A stretch of 64,000 bases of DNA from Bacteroidota bacterium (GTDB lineage Bacteria; Bacteroidota; Bacteroidia; Bacteroidales; VadinHA17). The stretch is from the NCBI GenBank assembly GCA_029547705.1, contig JAKPOU010000066.1, forward strand, positions 35,327 to 99,326, read 5' to 3'. The position numbers and the translations under genes are program-made. Below the pieces are notes generated by a model that was not told the origin of the DNA, ran no database searches, and saw nothing but the letters and a program-made list of their open reading frames with translations. Shown here one piece after another: positions 9,136 to 17,870 of this stretch (position 1 is the first letter of the stretch; each line of letters starts with the position of its first letter).

Positions 9136-9462
9136 TTTTTGTATAGATTTTCTGATTCTGTTATGTGATAAATTCTTTCAATACTCCCCCACCCCGGTTA
9201 TGCAATTTACAGCATAGGCCGATAAAAATCAACAATATACCGGGTCAATCAGCGGATGTTAATAAAAATTCATTTTTATTCATAATTTGAAACAATACAT
9301 AAATAAAGAATGCGTTTATATTTAACATGAAATGATGAATATAATTATTTTATTACTATTTTTGATCCTTGAATGTGTCTGATACAAATTGCATAATTAA
9401 TGAATAATTATACACCGAATCGTTTGCTCAACTGATCCTGAACCGTTTTTAATGTCTGAATT
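9136..9462. other. AT-rich intergenic region with palindrome and weak promoter
   Basis: No gene is visible. It holds the perfect 9-bp inverted repeat listed at 9261-9280 and a TATTTTTG box (9357-9364) that fits the Bacteroidota -7 consensus. The TTTG partner is not clear. The box could drive the small ORF at 9463, with a leader of about 90 bases. Confidence 0.4.
9261..9280. repeat. Perfect inverted repeat, possible operator
   Basis: AATAAAAAT and ATTTTTATT flank a two-base spacer, giving a 20-bp near-palindrome upstream of the subtilase and of the small ORF at 9463. It could be a binding site for a dimeric regulator. Chance is not negligible in such AT-rich DNA. Confidence 0.3.
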
Positions 9463-9600
9463 ATGGATACAAGTAAAAACCAATCTTCAAAAAACCCGGG
9501 AACAACACCTGTCCAGATCATTGCCGTACTGATAACCTACCTTATCGCCGGTTTTATAACAGTATGCATCTGCGGTATCGGCTACCTTCTGATAAAATAG
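9463..9600 (+). CDS. Small single-pass membrane protein (45 aa), hypothetical
   Basis: The ORF encodes a polar N-terminus (MDTSKNQSSKNPG), one hydrophobic helix of about 27 residues (from VQIIAVLITY to GIGYLLI) and a terminal Lys. Such short one-helix proteins are easily missed. Support is the clean soluble-tail plus transmembrane layout and a TATTTTTG box about 100 bp upstream. I do not recognise a family. It could be a small regulator of a membrane enzyme or simply an unconstrained ORF. Confidence 0.45.
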   Translation: MDTSKNQSSKNPGTTPVQIIAVLITYLIAGFITVCICGIGYLLIK

Positions 9601-9926
9601 CCAGGATACCATCACGGTATTCCGGCCGTTGGTCAAAACAGGCAAAAAACCGGCCCTGACTGCAGATTGAACAATTCTCATTGATTGTCAACGGATTGCA
9701 TTATCCTTTAGCATCCAATCCCCTTTTTTCCGTTTTTTCCTGTCAATTTACGCCAGGTTTTGACGAATGTACCCCCGGGATCTATAAGAGGCATGTTAAA
9801 CCAAACAAGCGGTCATCATTGTTTGACAAAGGCTTTTCAAATCATGCTGAAAAGTCCATATAACGGGCGTTTGCAGCTTGTTTTAAGGCTCTCCGCAATG
9901 TATCTTTGAAAGAAAAGTTATATAAA
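9601..9926. other. Intergenic stretch, nothing recognised except promoter at its end
   Basis: No convincing ORF or RNA gene is seen. A 60-codon TTG-start frame here has no coding character. The last 50 bases contain the promoter candidate at 9878-9908. Confidence 0.4.
9878..9908 (+). promoter_or_regulatory. Bacteroidota-type promoter for the 47-aa ORF
   Basis: TTG at 9878-9880, a 20-base spacer and TATCTTTG at 9901-9908 match the Bacteroidota consensus TTTG...TAnnTTTG. The predicted start of transcription, near 9915, lies about 12 bases before the ATG at 9927. Confidence 0.5.
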
Positions 9927-10070
9927 ATGAAAGTCATTTACAAGGTTACATCTGAGCCTACAGGAATTGTCCTTATCAGGAGAAGAAAGATTGCAAAAGC
10001 ATTAAGATGGTGGCTGCGTGAGAACGGATTTGAATTCAAGTATTACTATTATTTCGGATATGTTCAGTAA
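9927..10070 (+). CDS. Small basic protein (47 aa), hypothetical
   Basis: The ORF encodes a strand-like N-terminus (MKVIYKVTSEPTGIVLI), a strongly basic helix with RRRK and RWWLR, and a tyrosine-rich tail (KYYYYFGYVQ). A well-placed promoter-like element just upstream supports expression. The basic, aromatic composition would suit nucleic-acid or membrane-surface binding, but this is inference and no family is recognised. Confidence 0.5.
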   Translation: MKVIYKVTSEPTGIVLIRRRKIAKALRWWLRENGFEFKYYYYFGYVQ

Positions 10071-10158
10071 GCAATGGCCACTGAAAAGCTGCAATTCCTG
10101 AATACAGGATCTGCCGGCCCCGTCCCGGCAGCCTGCAGCCGTCTGCTTCAGAAAATCA

Positions 10159-10371
10159 TTAATTGAAGGTTATCCTTCTTTTTCTTAATTTGAGATCCGC
10201 ATAAATCAGGAGTACGATTGTCAGAAGAAAAAAGCTGTTGGCTGCCCTGAAAAAATTGATTTCGTCAATTTCAATAATGGAAGTTTTGAATATCAATGAA
10301 ATTGCTGCCAATATCAGACAAACAACTCCTGTTCCGGCGAAAATCCATGCAAAACGTATTAGTGTTCTCAT
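10159..10371 (-). CDS. Small two-helix membrane protein (70 aa), hypothetical
   Basis: The protein has two hydrophobic helices: about residues 5-27 (RFAWIFAGTGVVCLILAAI) and 44-60 (ANSFFLLTIVLLIYADL). A short polar loop (IIEIDEINFF) joins them, and a basic end (KLRKRRITFN) indicates cytosolic termini. The layout is that of a real small inner-membrane protein. It is isolated, with no same-strand neighbour within 300 bp, and its role is unknown. Confidence 0.55.
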   Translation of the reverse strand: MRTLIRFAWIFAGTGVVCLILAAISLIFKTSIIEIDEINFFRAANSFFLLTIVLLIYADLKLRKRRITFN

Positions 10372-10836
10372 AACCTGAAGTTTTAAAAAAGAACCTTAAT
10401 TCATGCCGCTTCACCTGCTGCAGTTATCCCTGGCTTCATCTGCACATCACTCAGAATCCGGGACTGTACCCGGAAATCATGTTCCCGAATGTAAAGATAC
10501 TATATGATTTTTTGTTTCTAACTGTCTATTTTATTGATTTTGACCAATATAGAATAATACTGGATTAAACCTGACAGGCAGGTGACAAAAACAGGGTAAA
10601 TAAAAGGAAGAATGTATCCGCCCCTTCAGGCAGGAGCATAGGAAAGACTTGACTTTTATTGAAATTATTAGTAATTTTATACCTGGGTTGAAAGTCAAAA
10701 CTCCGTCATTTTCTCCCTTGGAGACCCGCTTGTATACAAGGGCTTTTAAACAGGCCTGATTTATATTCATAGCTCCAAAAAAGGGGAAGCCGAAAACCTT
10801 GAAAAGAGTAGGCATAATAGCAAAAGGAAGTCTTTC
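10372..10836. other. Intergenic region with one repeat copy
   Basis: AT-rich DNA without a convincing gene. It includes copy 2 of the dispersed repeat (10442-10479). A minus-strand frame of about 107 codons at its right side has no coding character. Confidence 0.4.
10442..10479. repeat. Dispersed 38-bp repeat with small hairpin, copy 2
   Basis: This copy has GCACATC and CCGGGACT...CCGGAAATCA at exactly the spacing seen at 6552-6589. The central part here pairs better (CCGGG...CCCGG), so the stem is kept although the loop changed. It lies about 70 bp upstream of the small membrane protein gene. Confidence 0.45.
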
Positions 10837-11052
10837 ATGGAAGCACGAGCCCATAATCCGGAAGAACAGCTCCGGAAAATTATCAATCTGATAAATGAAA
10901 ATAAATCAGATACCATCAGCGTCCGCAAAATAAGGGATATCATCGGCAGTGAACATCTCTCCGGAAAAAAAATACACAATCCCTTTGCTCAGAGAAAATC
11001 CTACATGGAATTCAATAAAGACGACGGCTACAGAGAGAATTACATTTCCTAG
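10837..11052 (+). CDS. Small hypothetical protein (71 aa), doubtful
   Basis: A possible soluble protein with an N-terminal charged helix (EEQLRKIINLINENK) followed by a second short helix and a polar tail. A purine-rich AAAGGAAG lies 7-9 bases before the ATG, which is unusual for this genome but favours translation. No family is recognised. The composition is plausible but the ORF is short. Confidence 0.35.
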   Translation: MEARAHNPEEQLRKIINLINENKSDTISVRKIRDIIGSEHLSGKKIHNPFAQRKSYMEFNKDDGYRENYIS

Positions 11053-11186
11053 CAGTTCCGGCGATTACGATACACAAACATATGAAACTGAAAAGCCTTC
11101 AGGTTTCACCAGGAGAATTGTTATCAGCTCAGCATAACAATAACAGAATCTTTTTGCCCGAAAAGCGTCAAACAGCCCCGCCGGTA

Positions 11187-12374
11187 TCAGTTATACCTGT
11201 TTAATTCCGCGACAGATCTGTTTTTTTCCCTTTCCATTTCCTTCAGCTTCCTGAAACTGTCATAATAAATTCCATATTCGAGTAGATATTCCGTCAGGGA
11301 TATTTCACCCCCGCTGAGTGCTTTCAGGAGGTATCCCCTGTTGTCTGCCGATTTAAGGGCTGAGCGGAAAGATTCTATGCTGGCCTGCAAAGACAGGATT
11401 TTCTCATAAAGTGCCTTCATCTGTTCATGGTACTGCAACCTGTAATCTGTTTCCATTTCCTTTGAGGCAAGAAGACTTGCCTTTTCATATCTGATCTTGT
11501 TCCTGTTCTCCCAGAGAGGCAGTGAAAAACCCATGGCAAGTCCCCGGAACTGTTCCCCGGCTGTCTTTTCACTCATATATCCTGCTTCAAGCCTGGGCAG
11601 ATTCATCGCCCGGCTGAGCCGGATCCGTACTTCCCCCGCAGCTATTTCCTTTCCGATCCACTGCAGTGAGGGATTGTTCCCCCGGGCACCTTCAAACCAT
11701 GATTCAAAATCCTGACCTGCCGGATACCAGGCATAAACCGTGTCAGAGAAAGCAATCCTGTTTCCGCCGTTATATCTCGCCAGTTCATTTAGCGAAAAGG
11801 CGGTTTCAATATTGTTGTTTTCCAGCTCGCTCTGTATGCCCAGCAAATTAAGTCTTGCCTTGTTCAGATCCATTATGCCAATTTCTCCGGCATCATATTT
11901 CATTTCATACAGTTCATAGATCTTCCTGATGTTTTCACAGCGTTCCGAAATGATCCGCGACATGGAATTCAGGAAAACAAGGTCAGCCAGAACAAGCCTG
12001 ACCTGAAAAAACACATCAGCCCTGTGACTCAGGTATTCAAGCTCTGCCTGATCATTCATCAGGTCTGAAATCCTCGACCGGAAAACATATGCTGAAGGAA
12101 AATCAAATGCCTGCCGTACGGACATATCTTTTCTGGGACCAATATCTTCAGGAGAGCCATTAAGGTAATTGAAATCTGCCTGGGGGCCGGGAAGATAAAT
12201 ATCCGTTTTATGACCAAGCCTTTCAGCATCTGTTTTTTTCCGCAAGGCAGCCAGTGTACTGTTATTCTGTTCTATCTGTCGGAGAATATCATCAGGAATG
12301 GTCTGGGCCCGGGCTGCCGGTACCGACAGAACAAGAAATGGCAATAAAAATATCATGATTATTGAAATCCTCAT
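11187..12374 (-). CDS. TolC-family outer-membrane factor of metal efflux system 1
   Basis: Outer-membrane channel that completes the tripartite efflux system encoded just upstream. The 395-residue protein has a signal peptide (about 1-23, ending ARAQ) and two long alpha-helical repeats typical of the OEP fold, with LEAGYMSEKTAG-type strand segments between them. Its ATG overlaps the stop of the RND pump gene (ATGA), so the two are translationally coupled. It is somewhat shorter than the outer-membrane factors of systems 2 and 3 (429 and 452 aa). Confidence 0.88.
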   Translation of the reverse strand: MRISIIMIFLLPFLVLSVPAARAQTIPDDILRQIEQNNSTLAALRKKTDAERLGHKTDIYLPGPQADFNYLNGSPEDIGPRKDMSVRQAFDFPSAYVFRSRISDLMNDQAELEYLSHRADVFFQVRLVLADLVFLNSMSRIISERCENIRKIYELYEMKYDAGEIGIMDLNKARLNLLGIQSELENNNIETAFSLNELARYNGGNRIAFSDTVYAWYPAGQDFESWFEGARGNNPSLQWIGKEIAAGEVRIRLSRAMNLPRLEAGYMSEKTAGEQFRGLAMGFSLPLWENRNKIRYEKASLLASKEMETDYRLQYHEQMKALYEKILSLQASIESFRSALKSADNRGYLLKALSGGEISLTEYLLEYGIYYDSFRKLKEMEREKNRSVAELNRYN

Positions 12375-15300
12375 TTTCCTGCATTTTTTGGGTTTTTGAA
12401 AAGACTGTATACTATTGGTACTATATAGATATTCAACAGGGTTGATGTCAGCAGTCCGCCCAGGATAACCTTTGCCATCGGACTCTGTATTTCATTTCCA
12501 GAAAGATCTCCCTTGAGGGCCAGCGGAACCAGTGCAAGGGCAGCAGTCAGGGCGGTCATCAGAATCGCATTAAGCCTGTCGGCCGATCCCCGGATAATTG
12601 TCTCCCCGGGTGATACTCCCTTCAATGCCAGTCTCTGGTAATTTGAAATCAGAAGAATGCCATTCCGGGTGGCAATGCCGAAAAGGGTGATAAAGCCTAT
12701 TATGGCCGGAATGCTTAAAACCCCTGATGTAAGCCCGATGGCAAATACTCCGCCGATAAGGGCAAGAGGCAGATTCAGAAGGATGATTCCTGCAAGCCTG
12801 AAATTCCTGAACTCCAGGTAAAGCAGAAGGAAAATTATAAACAGGGCCACCACTGAGGTGAACAACAGAGTCCGGGATGCTCTTGCCTCACTTTCAAACT
12901 GACCTCCGTATTCAATCCAGTAATCCTCAGGAAGTTGTATTCTCCTGTTAATATTATCCTGAATTTCATTCACCACACTCCTGAGATCGCGTCCGGCCAC
13001 ATTGGCTGATATAACAATTTTTCTCCTGACATTTTCCCGGCTGATGGAACCGGGGCCTGTTGCCGAAACAATGTCCGCAACCTCTTCAAGAGGAACTTTC
13101 TTTCCGTCATAGGTATCAATCAGGGCAGTTTTTATACCATCCAGAGATTCAGTATAATCACTGTTAAGCCTGAGTACCAGGTCAAAACTTCTTTGCCCCT
13201 CATAAATATCACCCAGTTTCTCCCCACTGAAGGCGAGATCGGCGAAATCAGTAAATTCATCAATCGGTATTCTGTGGCGAAGAAGCATTTCCCTGTTTGC
13301 ACGTATCTGAATCTGTGGCACTTCTATCTGCTGTTCAACATTTACATCCACCAGGCCCTCAATATCTGTTATAACCGACCTGATTTCATTTGCCGTTGAA
13401 AACATTTTATTCAGTTCAGTGCCAAACAGCTTTATCGCGATATTGGCACTCGTACCCGACAACATGTGATCGATACGGTGCCCGAGGGGCTGACCGACAG
13501 TAAAGACAATACCGGGTATCTTTGCCAGAGTTGCCCTTACATCAGCCACAAATTCCCGCTGCGAACGCTTTCCCTTAAGGAAATTTACATCAATTTCCGA
13601 GCTGTTCGTTGACTGGGAATGTTCATCGAGTTCTCCCCTTCCCGTACGGCGGGCCGTACTTGTAACCTCAGGAAGTGCGAGAAGTTCCTTTTCGATAAGT
13701 CTGCCAAGCCGGTCATTTTCTTCCAGGGAAGTACCCGGTTGTGTTAATATGGAAAGGGTAAGGGCACCCTCATTGAACTCAGGAAGAAAACTGCGCCCGA
13801 ATCCTGACAGTACAACCAGGGTTGCTATCAGAACAATTCCGGTTGAGACAAGTATTGCAGTCTTCTTTTTAAGCGCCCATTCAAGTGATATCCTGTAATA
13901 GTATGTTAAGTGCCGTATCAGCCATTTATCCTTTTCATTCCTTTCAAGGTACTTTTCATTCGAAAGCATCATCCTGGCTAGCAGCGGTGTAAGTGTCATG
14001 GCAATCACAAGCGACACAAACAGCGAAACAAGGAATGAGATGCCGAGAGGTTTCAGCATTCTTCCCTCCATACCCGACAGAAAGAACAATGGAAAGAAAG
14101 CAACCATTATTATAAGGGTTGCATTGAAGATAGATGCCCTGATCTCCTTTGAGGCTGTAAAAACAACTGTAAACGATGATTCCCTTTCGCCGGCCGGCTT
14201 CATTCTGTTTTGCCGGAGCCTCTTATATACATTCTCCACATCTATGATGGCATCATCAACAAGTGATCCTATTGCAATAGCCATTCCGCCCAGACTCATG
14301 GTATTGATAGACATACCCAGTAATCTCAGCACCAGAACAGCACCAAGAAGCGACAACGGGATGGCAAGCAGTGAGATGAGTGTGGTCCTGAAACTGCCGA
14401 GAAAAACAATGAGAATGATTGTAACAAATATCGCCCCCTCAATCAGGGCACGCTGTACATTCCTTACCGACCTCTCAATGAAGTCTGCCTGCCGGAATAT
14501 TTTTGTATCCAGCCGCACATCTGGTGGCAGACTGTTTTTCAGGCTTTCCAGGTTCTTTTCTATCTGCCTGGTTACTTCAAGGGTATTTGCATTTGGCTGC
14601 TTTGATACTGAAATTATTACAGCAGGTTCGGCATTGCTAGAGGCATGCCCCATCTTTACGGCACTGCCGATTCTGACCTCAGCAATATCACTTATCCTCA
14701 CAATATTGCCGGCTGCAGTCTTTATATAACTGTCGCCTATAGCTTCCAGATCCGGGGTTCTCCCTATTCCCCTTATGGCATATTCATTCCCGTATTGCCT
14801 TAAAACCCCGCCGCTGGAATTCCGGGCCAGTCCCCTTACAGCCCCGGCAAGTTCCTGCATGGTCACTCTGAAATATTTCATTTTCTGAGGCTCAGCCAGA
14901 ACCTGGTACTGCTTGTAATCACCCCCGGTAATGGTTACCTGTGAAACACCCCCGGTGGAAAGAATAAGAGGCTTTACACTCCACTCGGCGAGTGTCCGCA
15001 AATCCATCAGACTGGTACTGTCTGACTGTATGCCTATGAAAAATATCTCACCCATCACGCTTGACTGCGGTGCAAGCATGGGCTGTCCCACTCCCATAGG
15101 CATTCCGGATGAAATACCGATAAGCTTTTCACTCACAATCTGACGCGCCCTGAAAATATCCGTTCCCCAGTCAAACTCAACCCATACAAATGAATATCCC
15201 TGGGAAGAGGCTGATCTAACCCTTCTGACGTCAGTAGCACCATTCACGGCAGTCTCTATTGGAAAAGTAACCATCCTTTCAACCTCTTCCGGCGCCATAC

Positions 15301-15463
15301 CGTGGGCATCAGTCATTACCACAACCGTAGGAGCGGTAAGGTCGGGAAATACATCGATCTCCATACGGGATGCGGTTCTGCTTCCATAAACCAGCAGCAG
15401 TGCCGAAGCAATCAGAATAAGAAACTTGTTGTTCAGAGAGAATTTTATGATACTGTCCAGCAT
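12371..15463 (-). CDS. Heavy-metal RND efflux pump (CzcA/CusA family), system 1
   Basis: Inner-membrane proton-driven pump of 1,030 residues, two halves of six helices with large periplasmic loops. The helix-4 proton-relay segment reads AIAIGSLVDDAIIDVEN (about 395-411), giving Asp403, Asp404 and Glu410. This differs from the CzcA form (D-F-G...D-G-A) and from CusA. The Met triad that moves Cu(I) in CusA is not evident at the matching sites, so a divalent cation is more likely, but substrate is open. It lies 11 bp after the adaptor gene and overlaps the TolC gene by 4 bases. Confidence 0.92.
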   Translation of the reverse strand: MLDSIIKFSLNNKFLILIASALLLVYGSRTASRMEIDVFPDLTAPTVVVMTDAHGMAPEEVERMVTFPIETAVNGATDVRRVRSASSQGYSFVWVEFDWGTDIFRARQIVSEKLIGISSGMPMGVGQPMLAPQSSVMGEIFFIGIQSDSTSLMDLRTLAEWSVKPLILSTGGVSQVTITGGDYKQYQVLAEPQKMKYFRVTMQELAGAVRGLARNSSGGVLRQYGNEYAIRGIGRTPDLEAIGDSYIKTAAGNIVRISDIAEVRIGSAVKMGHASSNAEPAVIISVSKQPNANTLEVTRQIEKNLESLKNSLPPDVRLDTKIFRQADFIERSVRNVQRALIEGAIFVTIILIVFLGSFRTTLISLLAIPLSLLGAVLVLRLLGMSINTMSLGGMAIAIGSLVDDAIIDVENVYKRLRQNRMKPAGERESSFTVVFTASKEIRASIFNATLIIMVAFFPLFFLSGMEGRMLKPLGISFLVSLFVSLVIAMTLTPLLARMMLSNEKYLERNEKDKWLIRHLTYYYRISLEWALKKKTAILVSTGIVLIATLVVLSGFGRSFLPEFNEGALTLSILTQPGTSLEENDRLGRLIEKELLALPEVTSTARRTGRGELDEHSQSTNSSEIDVNFLKGKRSQREFVADVRATLAKIPGIVFTVGQPLGHRIDHMLSGTSANIAIKLFGTELNKMFSTANEIRSVITDIEGLVDVNVEQQIEVPQIQIRANREMLLRHRIPIDEFTDFADLAFSGEKLGDIYEGQRSFDLVLRLNSDYTESLDGIKTALIDTYDGKKVPLEEVADIVSATGPGSISRENVRRKIVISANVAGRDLRSVVNEIQDNINRRIQLPEDYWIEYGGQFESEARASRTLLFTSVVALFIIFLLLYLEFRNFRLAGIILLNLPLALIGGVFAIGLTSGVLSIPAIIGFITLFGIATRNGILLISNYQRLALKGVSPGETIIRGSADRLNAILMTALTAALALVPLALKGDLSGNEIQSPMAKVILGGLLTSTLLNIYIVPIVYSLFKNPKNAGK

Positions 15464-15474
15464 GGCTGTTCATT

Positions 15475-16974
15475 TTAATGGACATGGCCGGAATGAGCGT
15501 CAAGCGCGCCCGTGGCCTGTGCAAGTTTGATATAGATGGCTCCCTCTGTAACTATTCTCTCATCTGCCCGGAGACCTTCCGCCACCTCGGTACGGTAACC
15601 ATCCGTCCTGCCGGTTCTGATCTCCCGTTTTTCAAATAGTTCGGGAGTGTGCTGAACCCATACAAAATAGACACCCTGCTCTTCAAGTATGGCAGTATTT
15701 GGTACAACCAGTGTATCTTCCCTGTCCCCGGCTTCAAGAAACACCTCAACGAAACTTCCCGGGATAAACTCACCATGACTCTCAATACCCAGAGTGACAG
15801 GTATCAGGAAATTATCTTCCCCGGCGGCTTTGCCGTATGACAGGATTCTGCCTCCAAGTTCATCGAGACTGTAGGTCCTGCCGGCATTGATCTTCCTGAT
15901 TCTTACTGCCTTAATCTGGTGAAGCTGTGAGGAATATCTTTGCGGGACATCCACTTTTACAGCCAGGAAACTGTTTTGCAATATGACGACAAGAGTCTGG
16001 CCGGCATTTACATATTCTCCATTGCTGACCATTATCCGCATTATAAATCCTTTTGCAGGACTGGTGACAAGCTGTCCGGTATTGTTGAAGCTTTCCCTGT
16101 AACTCTCATATACCGATCTGTCATTTTCAAAACGGTTTTTAATCTCCAGAAATTCCTTTTCCGGTATTATTCTGTCCTTCAGAAGAGATAATGCCCTCTC
16201 CATGTCGGCGGAGGACCTCTCAAAATTGTTTTTCGCCTGTGAATACCTGACCGAGAAATTATTGTCAGCCAGGCTGCTGCCGCTAACCGTAAACAAGATC
16301 TGCCCCTGACCGACTTCATCCCCTTCATAAATACCACCCGGGCCAAACTGCACTATTCCCCCTGTTCTGGCAGACACTATAAATTCATTACTGCTCAGCG
16401 GCTGAACCAGTCCGGTTGTTTTAATCACCTGGGCAAAAGCCTCCTGCCGGGGGTATCCGGTGGAAAAATCCACCTTCCACGACTGTTCCTTTGTAAAAAC
16501 TGAAGTGTTTGCCTCTGAATGAGCCCCGTCTTCCAGTGCCTCATGGACCGCCTCATGGTTTCCGTAAACCTCAACATTATTGACAATAAGCTCACATTCC
16601 GATTCTCCGGCTGAAATATTATATTTAAGAATGCCGCTTCCCGCAGATTCAGGAACAAAGGAGAAACTGTAGATTCCCTTTCCTGAGGAAGCCGTATTTT
16701 CAGGCACAAACTCCTTCCCGTTAATAATATATACCAGTCTTATCTTTGCATCCCCGACAGCCCTGAAACCCGGGACTGAACTTAAATAGGTGACAATACT
16801 GGCAGGCTCACCGGCAACAAAATGATCTGTTTCTATAAAAAGCTCGAATCTGTCGCAGTAAGCCGTATACTGAATCATGTGATCGTGATGTTCAGAATGA
16901 TGATCCTCTGGCTTATTACCACATCCTGTAAGCAGGATGACTGATATGAAAAAATATAATAATCTGAATTTCAT
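15475..16974 (-). CDS. Periplasmic adaptor (membrane fusion lipoprotein), system 1
   Basis: HlyD/CusB-type adaptor linking the RND pump to the outer-membrane channel. The N-terminus MKFRLLYFFISVILLTGCGN has a clear lipobox with Cys18. A His-rich stretch (EDHHSEHHDH) follows at once, then a beta domain of about 100 residues (roughly 40-140). The barrel-sandwich and helical-hairpin adaptor core comes next. The C-terminus also ends His-rich (DAHSGHVH). The histidines at both ends suggest it captures metal in the periplasm. It is 85 bp downstream of the small His-rich leader gene and 11 bp before the pump gene. At 499 aa it is longer than simple adaptors because of the extra N-terminal domain. 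Confidence 0.9.
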   Translation of the reverse strand: MKFRLLYFFISVILLTGCGNKPEDHHSEHHDHMIQYTAYCDRFELFIETDHFVAGEPASIVTYLSSVPGFRAVGDAKIRLVYIINGKEFVPENTASSGKGIYSFSFVPESAGSGILKYNISAGESECELIVNNVEVYGNHEAVHEALEDGAHSEANTSVFTKEQSWKVDFSTGYPRQEAFAQVIKTTGLVQPLSSNEFIVSARTGGIVQFGPGGIYEGDEVGQGQILFTVSGSSLADNNFSVRYSQAKNNFERSSADMERALSLLKDRIIPEKEFLEIKNRFENDRSVYESYRESFNNTGQLVTSPAKGFIMRIMVSNGEYVNAGQTLVVILQNSFLAVKVDVPQRYSSQLHQIKAVRIRKINAGRTYSLDELGGRILSYGKAAGEDNFLIPVTLGIESHGEFIPGSFVEVFLEAGDREDTLVVPNTAILEEQGVYFVWVQHTPELFEKREIRTGRTDGYRTEVAEGLRADERIVTEGAIYIKLAQATGALDAHSGHVH

Positions 16975-17059
16975 TTTCCTGGCTTAAATTCATGAAATAC
17001 GAAATAACACGGCAGGTATGTTCCTTGCCGGTGTAAAAAAATTTTATCTCAGATGGAAT

Positions 17060-17530
17060 TTAAGCCGCAGGAGGAGCCCTGAGACCTGAAGCAGGATAGG
17101 AATCCTTTAACTGATACTTTCCGGATCCTCTTTCAAAGACCAAAAAGCTGGGCCTGTTCTGATTTATGTATAATAAACCTTCTCCTGTCAGTGAATTGTA
17201 ATCTGAATTTAACAGTTGGTCCGGAGTAATATTCTCGAATGTACCGATCTGTATTTTTTCATTTATTTCCGGAACCGTCACCTCCAGTTCAAGAAAACAA
17301 TTATCACCCTGCTGACCCTTGTCATTGCCGTGAGAACCGGTACTTTCACTTTCATTCTGCAGGTCATCAAATGACAGACTGCCGGAGGGCAGACAAGCAC
17401 ATGGCTGCCTGTGTGCCGTTGCGAAACAAGTAAAAGGGCCATGGTGGTGATGAGGAATAACAGTGCGGGCAAGGAAGGCCATGGTTCCCAGAATTATTAT
17501 CAGGGGTATCTTTAAGACTTTATTCCTCAT
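17060..17530 (-). CDS. Small His-rich exported protein leading efflux operon 1 (DUF6769-like)
   Basis: A 156-residue protein with one N-terminal hydrophobic helix (about 8-22), a tetra-His run (27-30), then Cys35, Cys44 and Cys46. The C-terminus ends in a short LRAPPAA motif. I recognise the general pattern of small proteins that precede cus/czc operons in Bacteroidota (DUF6769-like), not a characterised function. The helix plus His/Cys cluster facing the periplasm suggests metal binding or sensing. It is the first gene of the operon, with a promoter-like CAAAAGTA (reverse of TACTTTTG) 17-24 bp before its ATG. Confidence 0.7.
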   Translation of the reverse strand: MRNKVLKIPLIIILGTMAFLARTVIPHHHHGPFTCFATAHRQPCACLPSGSLSFDDLQNESESTGSHGNDKGQQGDNCFLELEVTVPEINEKIQIGTFENITPDQLLNSDYNSLTGEGLLYINQNRPSFLVFERGSGKYQLKDSYPASGLRAPPAA

Positions 17531-17546
17531 ATTGTTAAATCCTGTG

Positions 17547-17580
17547 CAAAAGTAACAAATTAATAAACCAGCTTGTTCAA
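17547..17580 (-). promoter_or_regulatory. Promoter of metal efflux operon 1
   Basis: On the minus strand, TTG, a 23-base spacer and TACTTTTG match the Bacteroidota consensus, although the spacer is slightly long. The predicted transcript starts about 10 bases before the first ATG. Confidence 0.4.
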
Positions 17581-17705
17581 TTTAACTTCTTTTAACCTGG
17601 CTGATTCATAAAGCGAAACCCGGTATGCCGGCAGATCCGGGCCGTACAGGGCTGATCATCAGCAGCTATCGGCAGTCATCAGCCGTCATCGCCCGGGAGA
17701 TTAAA

Positions 17706-17739
17706 CCTCCGGGACTGGCTTGCTGAAATCCCCCGGAGG
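17706..17739. promoter_or_regulatory. Perfect 8-bp hairpin in the divergent region
   Basis: CCTCCGGG and CCCGGAGG pair perfectly around an 18-base loop. No T-run follows on either strand, so it is not a canonical intrinsic terminator. It may be an RNA structure or a protein-binding site. Confidence 0.35.
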
Positions 17740-17814
17740 AGTTATGTCAGTCCCCGTCCGCTTTACTGAAACAAATAAAATGTTAAAAACCGGAAAAATA
17801 AGTTGAAAAACATT

Positions 17815-17846
17815 TTTGTTTTTTGTCTCTTCATAAACTAAATTTG
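17815..17846 (+). promoter_or_regulatory. Strong Bacteroidota-type promoter of the TANFOR operon
   Basis: TTTG (17815-17818), a 20-base spacer and TAAATTTG (17839-17846) match both boxes exactly. The expected start, near 17853, leaves a leader of about 18 bases before the ATG at 17871. This argues against the upstream TTG start at 17823. Confidence 0.6.
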
Positions 17847-17870
17847 TTTAGAACTACTCGATCGGAATAC

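Larger units (their letters stand above)
17531..17870. other. Divergent control region between efflux operon 1 and the TANFOR operon
   Basis: The region holds a minus-strand promoter at 17547-17580, a plus-strand promoter at 17815-17846 and a strong hairpin at 17706-17739. No ORF with coding character is present. Confidence 0.5.

Noticed and set aside
9681..9863. A 60-codon plus-strand frame
   Set aside because: TTG start, no promoter or coding character, and composition unlike neighbouring genes.
10531..10979. Minus-strand frames of 107 and 70 codons
   Set aside because: They overlap the more plausible plus-strand ORF or AT-rich intergenic DNA and show no recognisable protein pattern.
13998..14729. 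A 243-codon plus-strand frame
   Set aside because: It lies entirely antisense to the RND pump gene of system 1 and has the Ser/Arg-rich composition of a shadow frame.
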